From contig JAOPVX010000409.1 in assembly GCA_025965975.1 (NCBI GenBank), forward strand, positions 1 to 55,196: 55,196 nucleotides of DNA. Direction: 5' to 3'. This DNA is from Mycobacterium sp. (GTDB lineage Bacteria; Actinomycetota; Actinomycetes; Mycobacteriales; Mycobacteriaceae). Below the pieces are notes generated by a model. It saw only the letters and a list, made by a program, of their open reading frames with translations, searched no databases and was not told the DNA's origin. Both the position numbers and the translations under genes were made by a program. The stretch's first letter is position 1. Every line of letters begins with the position of its first letter. Below are positions 11,834 through 23,518 of this stretch, one piece after another.

Positions 11834-14800
11834 TTACGGCCCGATGCGGATCTTGCCGGGCTTCCACAGCCCACTGTGTGTGGCGGTGCCGAATTGAAGT
11901 TGCGCTTGCTCGGCATTCACGATGGTGTCGAACCTGCGCAGCGACCCCCAGTCGCGGCCCCAGTCGTTCGACAGGTACGTCGCCATCACGTGTGCGCGCA
12001 GCAGGAGGTCGGTGATGCCGAGCAGGCCGCCGTTGAGGCCGTCCTCCCAGGTGTCGGTGTCCTTGCGCTTGGCGTTGTAGTCGGGGGTGATCCGGAACTT
12101 CGGAATCTCGGTCACACCGTTGGCGTGCAGCATCGGCTGTTGACACGGGAACGCAAGGCCGACAGCCCAGTCCATCAGCACGGGCTGATCCGAGCCGAGG
12201 TACTCCTGCACCGACCGCAGCTCGGGCACGCGCGGCGGTGTGACCGCGAGCCAGTCGCCCGGCGTCAGTGACAGATCCTCGGCGACCACCCTCACCGCGA
12301 CCGCATCGGCTGGAATCGCCGACCGGGGGAATCGCAGGTTTCGCCACGATGGGATGGGCCCGACGTCGTAGGGCACCAGTCTGCCTGCGGGAACCGGGGT
12401 TCCGCCCGGGCCGGGGCGCGCGTACTCCAGCTCGACCTTCTGACCATCGGTGTGCCCGTTGAACACGCTGTCACCGGCGATGGTGCCCGCGGCGGTGACA
12501 ACCACGAGCGGATGAGCGTCGTCGGGTCGTGGCAGTTGATACCAGGCGGAGGTCAACCGGCTCTGCTGTTGCGGGCCCTCGACATACGTGCCCGCCAGTG
12601 GCACCTTCGCAGGGTCAAGGCCGTACGGCAGCGGAACCGTCGACCCGTTGACACCTGGCGTCTTGAGCTTGGTTGGCGCGTCCCAGTCGTAGTCGGTGCC
12701 TGGCATCGGCAGGTTCATCCGGATCGTCTCGGCGACAATCTTTTCCGGCACAGCGCTGGGGGTGAAGCCGACCGGCCCGACACCGCCGAGCGGGCCGAGC
12801 GGACCGTAGTTTCCTGGCATCGGTGCCAGGAAACCGTCGTTGGCGTCGGGCTCCACGAGCACATCGTCGGCCAGTCCGCAGCCGCCGGTGAACGAGCGAA
12901 GATTGGCCCACGCGTTGGAGTAGGTCGGGTACTGGCGCACGATGCCCGCGACCATCGACCCGACGAAGACCACCACCATGAAGCCGGCCGCAAGGGGTAC
13001 GGGTGCGGCGGTCAACGCACGCGCAATGCGCCCCTCGCCGTGGTCACGGGACGTGAAGTGCAGCCAGGTCGCGTAGATCGCGGTGATCGCGAACAGGATG
13101 AAGAAGATGAAACTGACGGTGAGCCCTGCGATCTTCGGCGTCGCGTTGTTGAACGGCACGCCGTAGCTCGACACGTACCACCAGCCGTTCGTGGTGGCGA
13201 AGCACAAGGCCAGTGTGAAGAACACCGCGGCAAGGAACGCCGTCCGGTTGCGCGACCACCGCATCACCGCAGGGGACATCAGCACCGTGACCACAGCCGC
13301 CATCGCCGCGCCCACCGCGGCGAACAGACCGAAGTGATGCACCCACTTCGTGGGGGTGAACATCAGGAAGAACATGGTGCCGAAGATGACGCCAACCAAC
13401 CGCCACACCGGCCCGCGTGCCACCCCGGGAACACGCTTGCGCCGCAACATGATGAACATCGCGGTGAAGAGCGCCAGCGCGGTGATCAGGAAACCGAACC
13501 GCCGCGACAGCGAACCGTCGACCGTCGGAAGGATCAGGTAGTAGTAGCGCAGGTTCTCGGTGTACCACGCCTGGCTTGGCCCGATGGCGGTGCGAATCCT
13601 GGTGGCCTCCAACACCGTTGCGAAAGTCTGGTCGGCGAACACCACGGTCAGCACGACCGTGCCGGCCGCAAGCAGCGGCGCGACAAGTGGCCAGGTGCCG
13701 ACGATGCGGTGTCGCCGCACCAGGATTCGGAGCAGCGGGCGACCGCCCGCCAGCAGCGCCGCGACGGCGATCAGACCGGTTGGCTGGATACCCAAAGTGA
13801 ACGAGGCGGTCAACACCGCCAGCGCCGCAGGCGTCATGCGGCCAGAGATGATCGCCCGCTCGATCAGCACGTAGGTGATCAGCGCGCCGGTGGCGATCTG
13901 TCCCTCGGGCCGCAGGCCGTTGTTGAACGGCATCCACGCCGCAAGCAGCACAAGCCCGGCCGCCCACACCGCGGGCTTGCTCGCCGCGACCGCGGGCCCG
14001 AGCCGGGGCAGCACTTCGCGAGACAGCAAGAGCCAGCACACGATTCCGCACACCAGATCGGGCAATCGGATCCAGATGCTCTGGTCGCTGACGCCGGTCA
14101 TCAGCGCCAGCAGGTTGTAGTACCAGCCGAACGGGTCCTCGGGGCTGCCGAACCACCTGAAGTAGTTCGACATGTAACCCGCATGCCCGGCGACACGGGC
14201 CATCTGCAATATGTAGCCGTCGTCCGACGAGTTAGCCCCGATCACGTGCCACACCAGGAAGCCACCGATGACCACGACGTCGGTGGCGGAGAACGTGCGC
14301 CAACGCTGGGGAATCCAACGCTGCATCCGGCGGCCGTCGAGCCGGTCCAGCCGCCAAAGGGCGACCAGCGCGACGATGGTGGAAATGATGGCAAGCACCA
14401 TCGCGGCCAGCTTCAAAACCGTTGGTGTGGTGGAGAACCGGGTGTCGATGACGGCCGACGCGCCAAGGCCCGGCGGGGCGGGCCCGGTCAGATCGGTGAA
14501 GATGCCGACGATCGACGGGCGCAGGTTGGGGTCTGCGAAGCCGGTCCGCTGTTGGGAGCCCGTGGTGGGATCGGTCAGCCCGACAAAGGTGGCGAAGGTC
14601 CCCGCCTCCGATGACGTGATCTCAACGCGCTGGCAGTCCGGCGTCATAACGCGTGCCCGCGGCACACTGGCCACAACGACGTTGCGGTCGGTGATGTCGA
14701 CGCGCTGGCTGTTGACGTTGACGAACAGCGACTGCAGCGCCGCCTGCTTGCCGTCCTTCGGTGCGGTGCTCAACACCATGCCCCCGGCGGGCGGCATCGC

Positions 14801-15013
14801 GCGGATCACGTCGCACGGCACGGTCACCGTCATATTCACCGGCACCTGGGAAATCAGCGGCGCCGTAACGTCATTGAGCTGACCATTCTGCGGCCAGTTC
14901 AGCGTCGCCGTCGTCTGCACGACCGGCAGCAGCGGCGTTGCGACCGACAGCACGAAGCCGATCAGGCCGGCGATCGTCGCCACCCACCGGGCGACCCTCA
15001 CATCACGCGTCAC
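11834..15013 (-). CDS. embB: Arabinosyltransferase EmbB
   Basis: Membrane GT-C arabinosyltransferase that, as a complex with EmbA, adds alpha-1,3 arabinofuranose branches to arabinogalactan using decaprenyl-phosphoryl-arabinose. It is a target of ethambutol. 1059 residues, beginning with GTG that overlaps the embA stop by 4 nt (GTGA). Features: a first membrane helix, a long extracytoplasmic loop, the catalytic Asp pair in SSDDGY (Asp264-Asp265), multiple further helices, and a large C-terminal carbohydrate-binding region ending KIRIGP as in M. tuberculosis. The ethambutol-determining segment reads YILQMARV: the Met306 equivalent is present (Met271 here), with Gln at the preceding position, which is Gly305 in M. 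tuberculosis as recalled. Confidence 0.97.
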   Translation of the reverse strand: MTRDVRVARWVATIAGLIGFVLSVATPLLPVVQTTATLNWPQNGQLNDVTAPLISQVPVNMTVTVPCDVIRAMPPAGGMVLSTAPKDGKQAALQSLFVNVNSQRVDITDRNVVVASVPRARVMTPDCQRVEITSSEAGTFATFVGLTDPTTGSQQRTGFADPNLRPSIVGIFTDLTGPAPPGLGASAVIDTRFSTTPTVLKLAAMVLAIISTIVALVALWRLDRLDGRRMQRWIPQRWRTFSATDVVVIGGFLVWHVIGANSSDDGYILQMARVAGHAGYMSNYFRWFGSPEDPFGWYYNLLALMTGVSDQSIWIRLPDLVCGIVCWLLLSREVLPRLGPAVAASKPAVWAAGLVLLAAWMPFNNGLRPEGQIATGALITYVLIERAIISGRMTPAALAVLTASFTLGIQPTGLIAVAALLAGGRPLLRILVRRHRIVGTWPLVAPLLAAGTVVLTVVFADQTFATVLEATRIRTAIGPSQAWYTENLRYYYLILPTVDGSLSRRFGFLITALALFTAMFIMLRRKRVPGVARGPVWRLVGVIFGTMFFLMFTPTKWVHHFGLFAAVGAAMAAVVTVLMSPAVMRWSRNRTAFLAAVFFTLALCFATTNGWWYVSSYGVPFNNATPKIAGLTVSFIFFILFAITAIYATWLHFTSRDHGEGRIARALTAAPVPLAAGFMVVVFVGSMVAGIVRQYPTYSNAWANLRSFTGGCGLADDVLVEPDANDGFLAPMPGNYGPLGPLGGVGPVGFTPSAVPEKIVAETIRMNLPMPGTDYDWDAPTKLKTPGVNGSTVPLPYGLDPAKVPLAGTYVEGPQQQSRLTSAWYQLPRPDDAHPLVVVTAAGTIAGDSVFNGHTDGQKVELEYARPGPGGTPVPAGRLVPYDVGPIPSWRNLRFPRSAIPADAVAVRVVAEDLSLTPGDWLAVTPPRVPELRSVQEYLGSDQPVLMDWAVGLAFPCQQPMLHANGVTEIPKFRITPDYNAKRKDTDTWEDGLNGGLLGITDLLLRAHVMATYLSNDWGRDWGSLRRFDTIVNAEQAQLQFGTATHSGLWKPGKIRIGP

Positions 15014-18000
15014 GGCAGTGCCCTAATCGGTCCGTTGCGAGTCCAGCCGAACACCCGCACCGAGCCTTGGTCGATGGCGGCGTCGGGCGCAACCGTCGCG
15101 GGCACGACTCGGTCGTAGCGCTCGATCCAGCCCCAGTCGCGGTACCAGTCGTTGCGCAGATAGGTCGGAACGGTTGACGTGCGCAACAGTGCCTGGGTGA
15201 ACAGGAACGGACCGCCACCCTCGGCGGACTGCCACTGCTTCGACGACACCACCACCTGCTTGAAGTTCGGGAGGATGCGGTAATCCGGGAGCTCGGCCAC
15301 GCCGAGGTGTTCGGAGAACGGGCGCTGGCAGGGGAAGTTCGCCGCGGTGGCGATGTCCATCAGCACGGGTGTGTGGGCCCCGAGGAGTCGTTGCGCGGTT
15401 TCCAGCACCGGCACCCGCGGAGGGGTGAACGCGAACCACTGGTCGGTGGACAGGTTCGGGTCGTCGGCGACGATGCGCGCGACGTTGGCCTCCTGCGGCG
15501 CCCACGCCAGCGGGAATCGCAGGTTGCGCCAGGCCTTTTGGGTGAAGATGTCGATCGGCTGGACCTGACCCAGTGCCTGGTAGCTGCCGTCGGGTCGGTG
15601 CACGCCCCACTCCAGCTTCAGCGACTGGCCGTAGTTGAACGAGCCGTCCTCCGAGTAGTACCAGATCGCGCCCGCGGCGGCGACCGTCACCAGCGGACGG
15701 TCAGGGGTACGGGGCGGCAGCTGATACCAGGCCGAGGTGACCTTGGCCGCGACGGTGTTCTCGTTGTAGCTGCCCATCACCGGGGTGCGATTGGGGTCGA
15801 GGCCGAACGGCAGGAAGACGTTGGATCCGTTGGCGCCGACGGGCCCGTAGCCGCCGCCGGTTCCCGCCGCATACCCGATCCCGATGTTCGGTTCGTTCGG
15901 AGACCCTGGCGAGTTCGCCGTGCCGGGGTTGGCGGTGACCGGCTTGGCAGGCTCAAGGATGTCGCTGACGCCGTTGGGCGTGAACCCGACCGGGTTCTCC
16001 CCGCCGAGCGGCCCGTACTGGCCGAAGCGCTGACCCGGAACCGGTTGCAACAGACCGGCATTGGTGTCGGGCTCGACGAGCACGTCGTCGGCCATCGCGC
16101 AGCTGGGGGCCGAGGCCCCTGAAACAAACCCAGCCAGCACGTCGACGTTGGCCTTTGCGGTGGTGTAGACGGGATAGCGCTGCGCGGCGCCCTTGGCCAT
16201 CGAGCCGACTTCCAGCACCACCATGATGACGGCCACCACCAGCAGCGGCGTTGATGCCAGCACCCGGTTGCGGCGGGTATCGGTGACCTCGGTGTGTCCG
16301 GTGTAGTCCATCCGGAAGTGCAGCCAGCCGGCGAGCAGGCCGGACACGATGGCCAGCACAAGGAAGATCGTCATCACCGGAATCCCGACGATGACGGGCT
16401 GCTTGTCGAACCACGGCACGCCGTAGTTGCCGACGTAGAACCAGGCGTTGATGCCCGATGTCGCCACTGCCAACACGAACAGCAGCGCGGTCACGTACAG
16501 CGCCAGGTTTCGACGGTTGTGCAGCCCGACCCGGGCGAAGGCGAAGGCGGATACGCCGCCAAGTGCGCCCGCGAGGCCGGCGAACGCGCCGAACTGCACC
16601 GCCCACTTCGTCGGCGTGAAGTTAAGGAGCAGCAGCCCGACCGCCGTTGCGCCGATCAACCGCCACACCGGGCCCTTCGCCATGCCGGGGACACCTCCCC
16701 GCCGCAGCAACACCGCGAGCATGCCGAACAGGCAGACCAGCATCACCAGCACGGCGAAGCGACGGGTCAGCGAGGAGTCGGCGCTGTCCTCGACGGTGAG
16801 GAAGTAGTAGCGCAGGAAGTCCTGGTACCACGGGATGGTCGGGCCGATCTTGTACTTGATGCGGGCTGATTCGGCGACGGTTGCCAGCGTCTGGTCGCGG
16901 AACACGACGACGAAGATCAGCGCCAGCGCGGCGGCCAACGGCGCGAGCTGGGCGATGAGCCCGTCGACGGCACGCCTGCTGCGGATGATCCTGGCGACGG
17001 CCCGCCCGCCAACCAGCAGCGGGGCCAGCGCGATCAGGCCCTGGGGCGCGAGCGTCACGCTGAAGACCGCGACGATCACGGCAACCGCGGCGGGCCACAA
17101 CCGGCGGGTGGCGATCGCGTTTTCGACCAGCATCCACGCGGCGAGCGCGCCGAACGCGATGAGCGGCTCAGGCCGAAGGCCGTTGTTGAACGGCAGCCAC
17201 GCCGCAAGGAACACGGCGCCTGCGGTCCAGACGGCGACCCGGTTGTTCGCCAGCCGCCTGCCGACTCGCGGCAACACGCAGCGGCTGATGATCAGCCAGG
17301 TGGCGATCGCCGCCGCCGTGGCGGGCAGTCGCATCCACACGCCGGCCGTGCTGATCGCCGCCAGGTGCGCGAGCACCGACTGATACCAGTCGAACGGCGC
17401 CTCGGTCGCGCCGAAGAAGCGGTAGTAATTGGCCGAATAGCCGGCATCGCCCGACACCCGGGCGATGGTCAGGTTGTAGCCGTCGTCGGACGACGTTGCG
17501 CCGATGAGGTGCCATAGCAGCAAGGTGCCGACGACTCCGATGTCGGCCAGCCACGTGGACAGGCCGACGCGCCGGAACCGTCGCCACGCGTCGCGGACGC
17601 GACGACCCGAGTGTCGGTCCAGCATCGCCAGCGCCACGATCGACCCAAGTACGCAGATGACGCCAAGCACCATCACACCGAGCTTCAATGCCGTCGGCGA
17701 CGTGATGAACCGGGTGTCGACGTCGATGCGCGCCGACAGGCCCGGCTGCGCGGCGACCTGCAGGTCGGTGAACACCCCGACAACCTGAGGTTTCTTCTCC
17801 GCGGACAGCGTGCCGGTGGCGCGAGGTATGCCGACGAAGTCGGCGCCAACCCCCCCGGCATTTGCCCAGACGTGCACGGTGCTGCAGGCGCCGGAGGCCA
17901 CCGCGGGCCGCGGTGCCACCGCTGCCACCGAGTCACGGAAGGCGACGACGACGGCATCGGCATTGGCCGTGACGAACAGCCCGTTGCGGGTGGCCTCAAT

Positions 18001-18399
18001 GCCACCGGACGGGATGGTGGAAAAGATCAGGCCGCCGGCCGCAGGCAGGGTGGCGATCGTCCGGCAGGGGATCGAAACGTCGAGGGCCTGCGGGGCGCCT
18101 GACACAAGGGGCACGGTGATGTCGCTGATCAGGCCGCCGGTGCTGGGTCCCTTTCCCGATGTCGCCGCCGGTGCGGCTCCCTTTCCCGATGTCGCCGCCG
18201 GTGCGGCTCCCTGTCCCGATGTCGCCGCCGGAGCGGCTCCCTTTCCCGATGTCGCCGCCGGAGCGGCTCCCTGCGCCTGCGGCCACATGATGGTGGCGGT
18301 GGTCTGCTTGACCGGCAGCAGCGGGACCAGCGCGCACAGCACCACGCCCGCGATGCCCGCTATGACGGCGATCAGCCGGGCGATGCGGTGGGCAGACAC
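15010..18399 (-). CDS. embA: Arabinosyltransferase EmbA
   Basis: Partner of EmbB in arabinogalactan arabinan branching, with the same GT-C membrane fold. 1129 residues from a GTG start, 24 nt after embC. The catalytic-site Asp pair is in SSDDGY (Asp305-Asp306), and the C-terminus ends GPIRALP as in the M. tuberculosis protein. It is longer than usual because residues 44-83, just after the first membrane helix in the first extracytoplasmic loop, hold four near-identical 10-residue repeats ([10 protein letters not shown] type) that the M. tuberculosis protein lacks as recalled. The rest aligns well with EmbA, and gene order embC-embA-embB confirms the assignment. Confidence 0.97.
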   Translation of the reverse strand: MSAHRIARLIAVIAGIAGVVLCALVPLLPVKQTTATIMWPQAQGAAPAATSGKGAAPAATSGQGAAPAATSGKGAAPAATSGKGPSTGGLISDITVPLVSGAPQALDVSIPCRTIATLPAAGGLIFSTIPSGGIEATRNGLFVTANADAVVVAFRDSVAAVAPRPAVASGACSTVHVWANAGGVGADFVGIPRATGTLSAEKKPQVVGVFTDLQVAAQPGLSARIDVDTRFITSPTALKLGVMVLGVICVLGSIVALAMLDRHSGRRVRDAWRRFRRVGLSTWLADIGVVGTLLLWHLIGATSSDDGYNLTIARVSGDAGYSANYYRFFGATEAPFDWYQSVLAHLAAISTAGVWMRLPATAAAIATWLIISRCVLPRVGRRLANNRVAVWTAGAVFLAAWLPFNNGLRPEPLIAFGALAAWMLVENAIATRRLWPAAVAVIVAVFSVTLAPQGLIALAPLLVGGRAVARIIRSRRAVDGLIAQLAPLAAALALIFVVVFRDQTLATVAESARIKYKIGPTIPWYQDFLRYYFLTVEDSADSSLTRRFAVLVMLVCLFGMLAVLLRRGGVPGMAKGPVWRLIGATAVGLLLLNFTPTKWAVQFGAFAGLAGALGGVSAFAFARVGLHNRRNLALYVTALLFVLAVATSGINAWFYVGNYGVPWFDKQPVIVGIPVMTIFLVLAIVSGLLAGWLHFRMDYTGHTEVTDTRRNRVLASTPLLVVAVIMVVLEVGSMAKGAAQRYPVYTTAKANVDVLAGFVSGASAPSCAMADDVLVEPDTNAGLLQPVPGQRFGQYGPLGGENPVGFTPNGVSDILEPAKPVTANPGTANSPGSPNEPNIGIGYAAGTGGGYGPVGANGSNVFLPFGLDPNRTPVMGSYNENTVAAKVTSAWYQLPPRTPDRPLVTVAAAGAIWYYSEDGSFNYGQSLKLEWGVHRPDGSYQALGQVQPIDIFTQKAWRNLRFPLAWAPQEANVARIVADDPNLSTDQWFAFTPPRVPVLETAQRLLGAHTPVLMDIATAANFPCQRPFSEHLGVAELPDYRILPNFKQVVVSSKQWQSAEGGGPFLFTQALLRTSTVPTYLRNDWYRDWGWIERYDRVVPATVAPDAAIDQGSVRVFGWTRNGPIRALP
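18151..18270 (-). repeat. In-frame 30-bp tandem repeat, four copies, inside embA
   Basis: Copies at 18151-18180, 18181-18210, 18211-18240 and 18241-18270 differ only at one or two bases (CTTTCCCG versus CTGTCCCG; GTGCGG versus GAGCGG). They encode an Ala/Pro/Gly/Ser-rich decapeptide repeated four times in the extracytoplasmic part of EmbA next to the first membrane helix. Confidence 0.95.
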
Positions 18400-18423
18400 G
18401 AGGCTCGATGGTAGGCGACGGAC

Positions 18424-21400
18424 CTAATGGCGCAGCGGCGCCGGGCTCCACAGTCCGCTACGAGTTGCCGAACCGAGATCGAGCCGTGCCGGCTGCGCGT
18501 TCGGGTAGTACGGCGTGAGCTGCTGCAGCGCGCCCCAGTCGCGGAACCAGTCGTCCTTCAAATAGGTCGGCAGCGTGGTGGACCGCAGCAGGAGTTCGGT
18601 AATGCCGAGCGGCCCCCCGCCGAGGTTGTCCATCACCGGCGAGTTGGCTTCTGCGCCGAACCGGTCCGGCAGGATCCGCCACTTCGGCACCTCGACGACA
18701 CCGTATTGATGGCCGAACGGGCGCTGGCACGGGAACGCCATGCCAACGAGCCAGTCCAGCAGCACCGGGTCCTGCGAGCCGACGACGTCCTGCAGGGTGC
18801 GTAGCTGCGGGATACGAGGAGGGGTGATCGCGATCCAGTGCAGAGGGTTGAGGTCGTCGTCGGTGGCGACCAGCCGCACCTGGGTAGCGTCGCGCGGGAT
18901 CGCGGCCATGGGCGCGCGCAGATTGCGCCATGCCGGTGCCGCACCGACGTCGGCGAACCCGATGCCGCCCGCGGGCTCACCCTTGTCGTTGGCCCACTGC
19001 ACTGTGACCTCGCCAGGTTCGAAGCGTCCGGCCGCAGACACCACCAGTAGTGGGCCCGCTTGGTCGCGTGGAGGTAACCGGTACCACGCCGAGCGCAGCT
19101 GAGCCGGTTGCTGGGTTCCGCCACGCCAGCTGCCCATCACCGGCGTACGGGCGGGATCGAGGTCGTAGGGCAGCCGCGCCCGAGATCCGTTGACGCCAGC
19201 CGCGGCGGTGGTGCCGCCTTCGGTGCCCGCCTCGTTGGCGGTCATGGTTCCGGTGTCGGCGAAGTTGGAGGTGCCGGGCGATTCCATGACCGGGTCGGCG
19301 GACACGTCGGCGGGAATGCCGTTGGGCCCGAATCCTTCTGCGGTCGCAGCGCCTAGAGCCTCGCCGACCGGCACGCCGATGGGGTTCAGCAGCCCGGCAT
19401 TGGGGTCCTGTTCGACCATCACGTCGTTGGCCAGCCCGCATGTCTTGCCGGTGACCGCCTCGAGGTTCGAGCGGCCGTTGCTCCACGCAGGGTATTGCTC
19501 CGTCATCCCCAGTGTCAGCGACAGCACCTCGAAGAGCACCAGCAGCCAGGCGGCAATCGCCAACGGGGACTGCACAATTCGCTGCCGGGCGCGCCGGGTC
19601 GGCGGCGACTCGTCGCGACCGGAGAAGTGGAACCATGCCGCCACCAGCAGGGCTGCGACCGCGAGACCGAGCAAGAAGGTGGTGAACCCGAAATGCCACT
19701 CCGGGAACTGATTCGACCAGGGCACGCCGAAGTTGGAGACGTACCACCAGCCGTTGACGGTGGCGAACGACAGCGCCATCACGAAAAGCACCGCCGCGGT
19801 GAACATGGCCCGGTTGCGTCGGGACTTCATCGCCGTGGCGGTGATGGCCACCGCGGCCAACGCGCCAAGCGATCCCGCCAACCCTGCGAACACACCGAAG
19901 TGGTGGGTCCACTTCGTTGGCGTGAACATCATCGCGAGGAAGGAAATGATGGTGATGCCGACGATGCGCCGGCTCGGGCCGACGGCAGTGCCAGGAATCC
20001 GGCCCTTGCGCAACGACATTGCCACCGAAACGGCCAACGCCAGCAACAGCGTCAGCACCGCGAACCGGCGGGCCACCGAGCCGTCGGGGCTGGTGGTGAA
20101 CAGCCGTTCGTAGCGGATGTGCTCGTCGAACCAGCTGAGGCTGGGGCCGACCGCCGACTTGAACGTGCTGGCCTGCAGTTCCCCGATCAACGTCTGATCA
20201 CGGAAGATCAGGATGATCGTTACGGTGCAGGCGGCGAGGATCGGCGCCAGCAGCGCAAGATGTCCGAATCGCGAAGTATGTCGGGCCACAATGGTTTTCA
20301 GCGGGCCGATGGCAACAAGCATGGCGCCGACGGCCGCGATGCCGGTCGGCCCGGAGAACAGTGTGAGCGCGCCGATGACGATCGCGATGGCGACCGGAAG
20401 CATGCGGTTGGTTGCGACGCCGCGCTCGACGGAGCACCAGGTCAGCAGGATGCCAAGGGCGATAATCGGTTCCGGACGCAGCCCGTTGTTCAGCGGCAAC
20501 CAGAAGGCCAGGAACATGCCCGCCGCCGTCCAGGCCGCGGCCCGGCTGGTCTTGACCGAGTGGCCAAGGCGCGGGATGACCTCACGACTGATCAGCCACC
20601 AGCACACCAACGCCATCACCAGCGTCGGCAGCCGCACCCAGGCGCTGTTGGTACTAACGTGTGCCCACAGCGCCAACAGGTCGTAGTACCAGCCGAACGG
20701 CGCTTCGGGCGTGCCGAACCATCGGTAGTAGTTGGCCATGTAGCCGGCGTGCTCGGAGACCCTGGCCATGGTCAGGATGTAGCCGTCGTCGGATGTGTTG
20801 GCGCCGACGAAATGCCACCACACCAGCACGGCGGCCACCACCCCGTCCAGCGGCGTCACCGACCACCACCGCGGCGGCAGAACGCGTTTCAACCGCCTGC
20901 CGTCGGCGCTGTCCAGCACGTGAAGGGCACCGAGGGCGATGGCCGTCATCGCCACCCCGACGATCATCGCCAGCATTTTCAGCAGCGTCGGCGAACTGCT
21001 GTAGCGGGAATCGACTGTCGCCGAGAACCGAAGACCCGGCGGCGCGGGCCCGGACAGGTCGGTGAAGACTCCGACAATCTGTGGCCGGAAGTCATAACCA
21101 CTGCGTTCGCCGCGCAACGGTTTGCCAGGGTCGTCGGAATCGCGACCCTTCACAAGGCCGACGAATTCACCGGTGACCTTGTCGGCGTGCGCGGTGAACG
21201 TCAGTCGCTGGCACGCCGGGCTGAGCACCTGGTTCAGCGGGGCACTGACCACCGGGGTGTTGCGGACGATGACGAGCAGATCGTTGTTGACTCGTTCGAT
21301 GAGCAGGCCGCGGTCGACGGCCTTGGGCGCCTGCTTCGGCACCGTCGAGAGAAGCACGGTCTTGCCCGTGTTTTGCGGGCCGGCCAGTCCCGCGGCCGCG

Positions 21401-21657
21401 CTGCACGGCACGGTGATGTCGAGGTCGGTGGCGACGTATCCGATCAGCGGCGCGTTGACACTCTGCAGCACGCCGTTCTGCGGCCAGTTCAGCTGCGCGG
21501 TGGTTTGCGTCACGGGCAGCAAGGGCGTTGCGATCGCCAGCGCCGCCCCGAGCAGGCCGGCGACGATGGCGATGAGGCGCGCGGTGCGATGGTTGCCCGC
21601 AGCGGTCACGGGGCTTGATGGTAACTGGCCTGCTTGCGGCGCCGCTGACGTGGCCAT
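18424..21657 (-). CDS. embC: Arabinosyltransferase EmbC
   Basis: GT-C arabinosyltransferase that elongates the arabinan of lipoarabinomannan. 1077 residues, with the Asp pair in NTSDDGY (Asp290-Asp291), many membrane helices, and a C-terminal sugar-binding region ending RSGLWSPAPLRH. Segments such as KTVLLSTVPKQAPKAVDRGL are the same as in M. tuberculosis EmbC and differ from EmbA and EmbB. The ATG overlaps the aftA TAA by one base. First of the three emb genes in transcription order. Confidence 0.97.
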   Translation of the reverse strand: MATSAAPQAGQLPSSPVTAAGNHRTARLIAIVAGLLGAALAIATPLLPVTQTTAQLNWPQNGVLQSVNAPLIGYVATDLDITVPCSAAAGLAGPQNTGKTVLLSTVPKQAPKAVDRGLLIERVNNDLLVIVRNTPVVSAPLNQVLSPACQRLTFTAHADKVTGEFVGLVKGRDSDDPGKPLRGERSGYDFRPQIVGVFTDLSGPAPPGLRFSATVDSRYSSSPTLLKMLAMIVGVAMTAIALGALHVLDSADGRRLKRVLPPRWWSVTPLDGVVAAVLVWWHFVGANTSDDGYILTMARVSEHAGYMANYYRWFGTPEAPFGWYYDLLALWAHVSTNSAWVRLPTLVMALVCWWLISREVIPRLGHSVKTSRAAAWTAAGMFLAFWLPLNNGLRPEPIIALGILLTWCSVERGVATNRMLPVAIAIVIGALTLFSGPTGIAAVGAMLVAIGPLKTIVARHTSRFGHLALLAPILAACTVTIILIFRDQTLIGELQASTFKSAVGPSLSWFDEHIRYERLFTTSPDGSVARRFAVLTLLLALAVSVAMSLRKGRIPGTAVGPSRRIVGITIISFLAMMFTPTKWTHHFGVFAGLAGSLGALAAVAITATAMKSRRNRAMFTAAVLFVMALSFATVNGWWYVSNFGVPWSNQFPEWHFGFTTFLLGLAVAALLVAAWFHFSGRDESPPTRRARQRIVQSPLAIAAWLLVLFEVLSLTLGMTEQYPAWSNGRSNLEAVTGKTCGLANDVMVEQDPNAGLLNPIGVPVGEALGAATAEGFGPNGIPADVSADPVMESPGTSNFADTGTMTANEAGTEGGTTAAAGVNGSRARLPYDLDPARTPVMGSWRGGTQQPAQLRSAWYRLPPRDQAGPLLVVSAAGRFEPGEVTVQWANDKGEPAGGIGFADVGAAPAWRNLRAPMAAIPRDATQVRLVATDDDLNPLHWIAITPPRIPQLRTLQDVVGSQDPVLLDWLVGMAFPCQRPFGHQYGVVEVPKWRILPDRFGAEANSPVMDNLGGGPLGITELLLRSTTLPTYLKDDWFRDWGALQQLTPYYPNAQPARLDLGSATRSGLWSPAPLRH

Positions 21658-23516
21658 TAGCTCGTTGGCTTCCGGATCGCCAGCACGAACGGACCGACGG
21701 TGGACACGTCGAAGCGCGGGTCGTCGAACAGCGGGCTGTCAAGCGCGATCTGGTAGCGGCGGACGTTGGGCTGGTTGGGGTAGACGTCGGACGCCAGTCG
21801 CAGGGTGTAGGTGTCATTGGCGCCGCGGCGCATCAAGAACACCGTCGGCGGCTTCCACGGCAGCTTGTCCAGCGCGGCGACGAACTGGTCGGCGTTGGTC
21901 AACGTGGCCCAGCTCTCGATCGCTGCTGCCCGCTTGTCGAACTGTGCGAGGGGGTTGGCGTAGTGCGACGTCAGGCCCTGGAAGCCGTAGTAGGGGTAGT
22001 AGGACAGGAAGCTGTAGTCGGCGGTGAGCACAACGGTCTCGTTGCGCGGCAGGCCGGTCGCCTGCCGGACCTTGGTGTCGATCTCGCGGTAGTACTGCTC
22101 GGCGCCGGGTGGTCGCCGATCGGCGCGTTGGCCGTAGCCGTCGGTGTCGGTGTAGGCGACGACGATGTCCGAGCGCAGCACGTCGGGGATGTCCTGGCTG
22201 AACGTCAGCGCGCCGATCGCGCCGATCGCCACGGCGGCCGTGACGATGCGCCTACCCGTCTCCGGCCGGTAGCGGCGGGCCATCGCGAGCGTGGCCTCGA
22301 TGAACCCGAACGCACCCGCGGCGACCAGCAGGATCGTCAGCGTGGGCTGCAGCCGGAACGACAGCAGCGTGGTACCGACCAGGGTTCTTAGCATGGACAG
22401 CAGCGACCACGCGTAGAGGGCAAGCACCGCGATCGCCAGCGCACCGGCTCTGGTCGAACTGCGGCCGCGCACCACCAGCCACAGCGTGCCGACCATGCAC
22501 AGCGCGCCGAGGAGTGTGAAGTGCAGCATCGGAAACTCGAGCTGCGCGCCGGCGGAGGGCAGATAGTGCTGAGCGGTGCCGGAATCGGCGGGATGGCCGT
22601 TGATGGCGGCGACGAGGTACGGCCCCCAGCCGACAAGCGCGATCGCGCAGGCGATCACTGCGATGGCGGCGAGCCGCAGCAGTGGTTCGAGGCGTCGGCG
22701 GGCCACCGCCAGCACCAGGCCCATGATCGTCAGCGTGAAGGCGGCGTAGGCCAGCAGCAGGGTGTAGAACAGCGCGGCGACGCCGAGGAAGAGGCCGACG
22801 CCGATGACCGCGGCCCACCCGCCACCTCGCGTCGCGCCCCGCAGCCCCGACCACGCCAGCACGAACATCGGCGGCAGGAGCACGGCGATCATCGCGGCGT
22901 AGGGCTCGGTGGGTGAGTACGCCAACGTGGCGGCGGCGGTGGCGGTCGACACGATCAGCGCCCACTCGAAGCGAATCATGCTGGCCCACAACACGAAAGC
23001 CAGCACCACCGCGATCGTGATGGAGACGATGGCCCACGGCTTGAAGATCTCCCACGCGGGCGTGCCCGTCAGTGCGGCGAGGCGGCCACCGATCCAGAAC
23101 CAGCCAGGCGGATAGAACGGCGGCAGACCGTAGTAGGTCATGTCATGCAGGCCCGCGGTGTCGGTGAGCCGGGTCAGGTACTCCGTGCGGAACTGCTGAT
23201 CGACCGAGATGCCGAACAGGTAGAGCTTGGTCGCGCCCAATGGCATGGCGAGTGTGACAACGGAAAACGCCGACAGGAAGAGAAGTGCGAAAGCTCGCGA
23301 CAGCAAGCGGCGTCCGCGACGCCAAATCCATCCGCCGGCTAATAGCCCCGCCAGGCAACCGAATTGGCCGACGGTGGTCAACGCGTGCAGTTGGTTCGAC
23401 GAGTTGTAGGCCGGCCATTCCACCCGCGATATCGCGACGAGGGCGATCACCGCAACGACCACCGCCACGACGACCGCCACCGCCATCTGGCCGACCACGG
23501 CCAGCGCGCTACGCAT
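21657..23516 (-). CDS. aftA: Galactan 5-O-arabinofuranosyltransferase AftA
   Basis: Transfers the first arabinofuranose residues from decaprenyl-phosphoryl-arabinose onto the galactan chain, priming arabinan synthesis. 619 residues from the ATG at 23516, close to the known AftA length. About a dozen hydrophobic segments occupy the N-terminal two-thirds, followed by a soluble C-terminal domain. I chose 23516 because it lies 2 nt after the dprE2 stop and begins directly with a membrane helix; an upstream in-frame ATG at 23600 would overlap dprE2. The position between dprE2 and embC matches Rv3792. Confidence 0.95.
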   Translation of the reverse strand: MRSALAVVGQMAVAVVVAVVVAVIALVAISRVEWPAYNSSNQLHALTTVGQFGCLAGLLAGGWIWRRGRRLLSRAFALLFLSAFSVVTLAMPLGATKLYLFGISVDQQFRTEYLTRLTDTAGLHDMTYYGLPPFYPPGWFWIGGRLAALTGTPAWEIFKPWAIVSITIAVVLAFVLWASMIRFEWALIVSTATAAATLAYSPTEPYAAMIAVLLPPMFVLAWSGLRGATRGGGWAAVIGVGLFLGVAALFYTLLLAYAAFTLTIMGLVLAVARRRLEPLLRLAAIAVIACAIALVGWGPYLVAAINGHPADSGTAQHYLPSAGAQLEFPMLHFTLLGALCMVGTLWLVVRGRSSTRAGALAIAVLALYAWSLLSMLRTLVGTTLLSFRLQPTLTILLVAAGAFGFIEATLAMARRYRPETGRRIVTAAVAIGAIGALTFSQDIPDVLRSDIVVAYTDTDGYGQRADRRPPGAEQYYREIDTKVRQATGLPRNETVVLTADYSFLSYYPYYGFQGLTSHYANPLAQFDKRAAAIESWATLTNADQFVAALDKLPWKPPTVFLMRRGANDTYTLRLASDVYPNQPNVRRYQIALDSPLFDDPRFDVSTVGPFVLAIRKPTS

Positions 23517-23518
23517 AG

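Noticed and set aside
12452-14614. 720-residue open frame antisense to embB
   Set aside because: It is the complement of a GC-rich, strongly conserved gene. The translation is Arg/Gly/His-rich low-complexity with no domain.
18151-18270. CRISPR array in embA
   Set aside because: Contiguous in-frame 30-bp units without spacers.
19495-21618. 707-residue open frame antisense to embC
   Set aside because: Same cause: high GC suppresses stops on the opposite strand, and embC is unmistakable.
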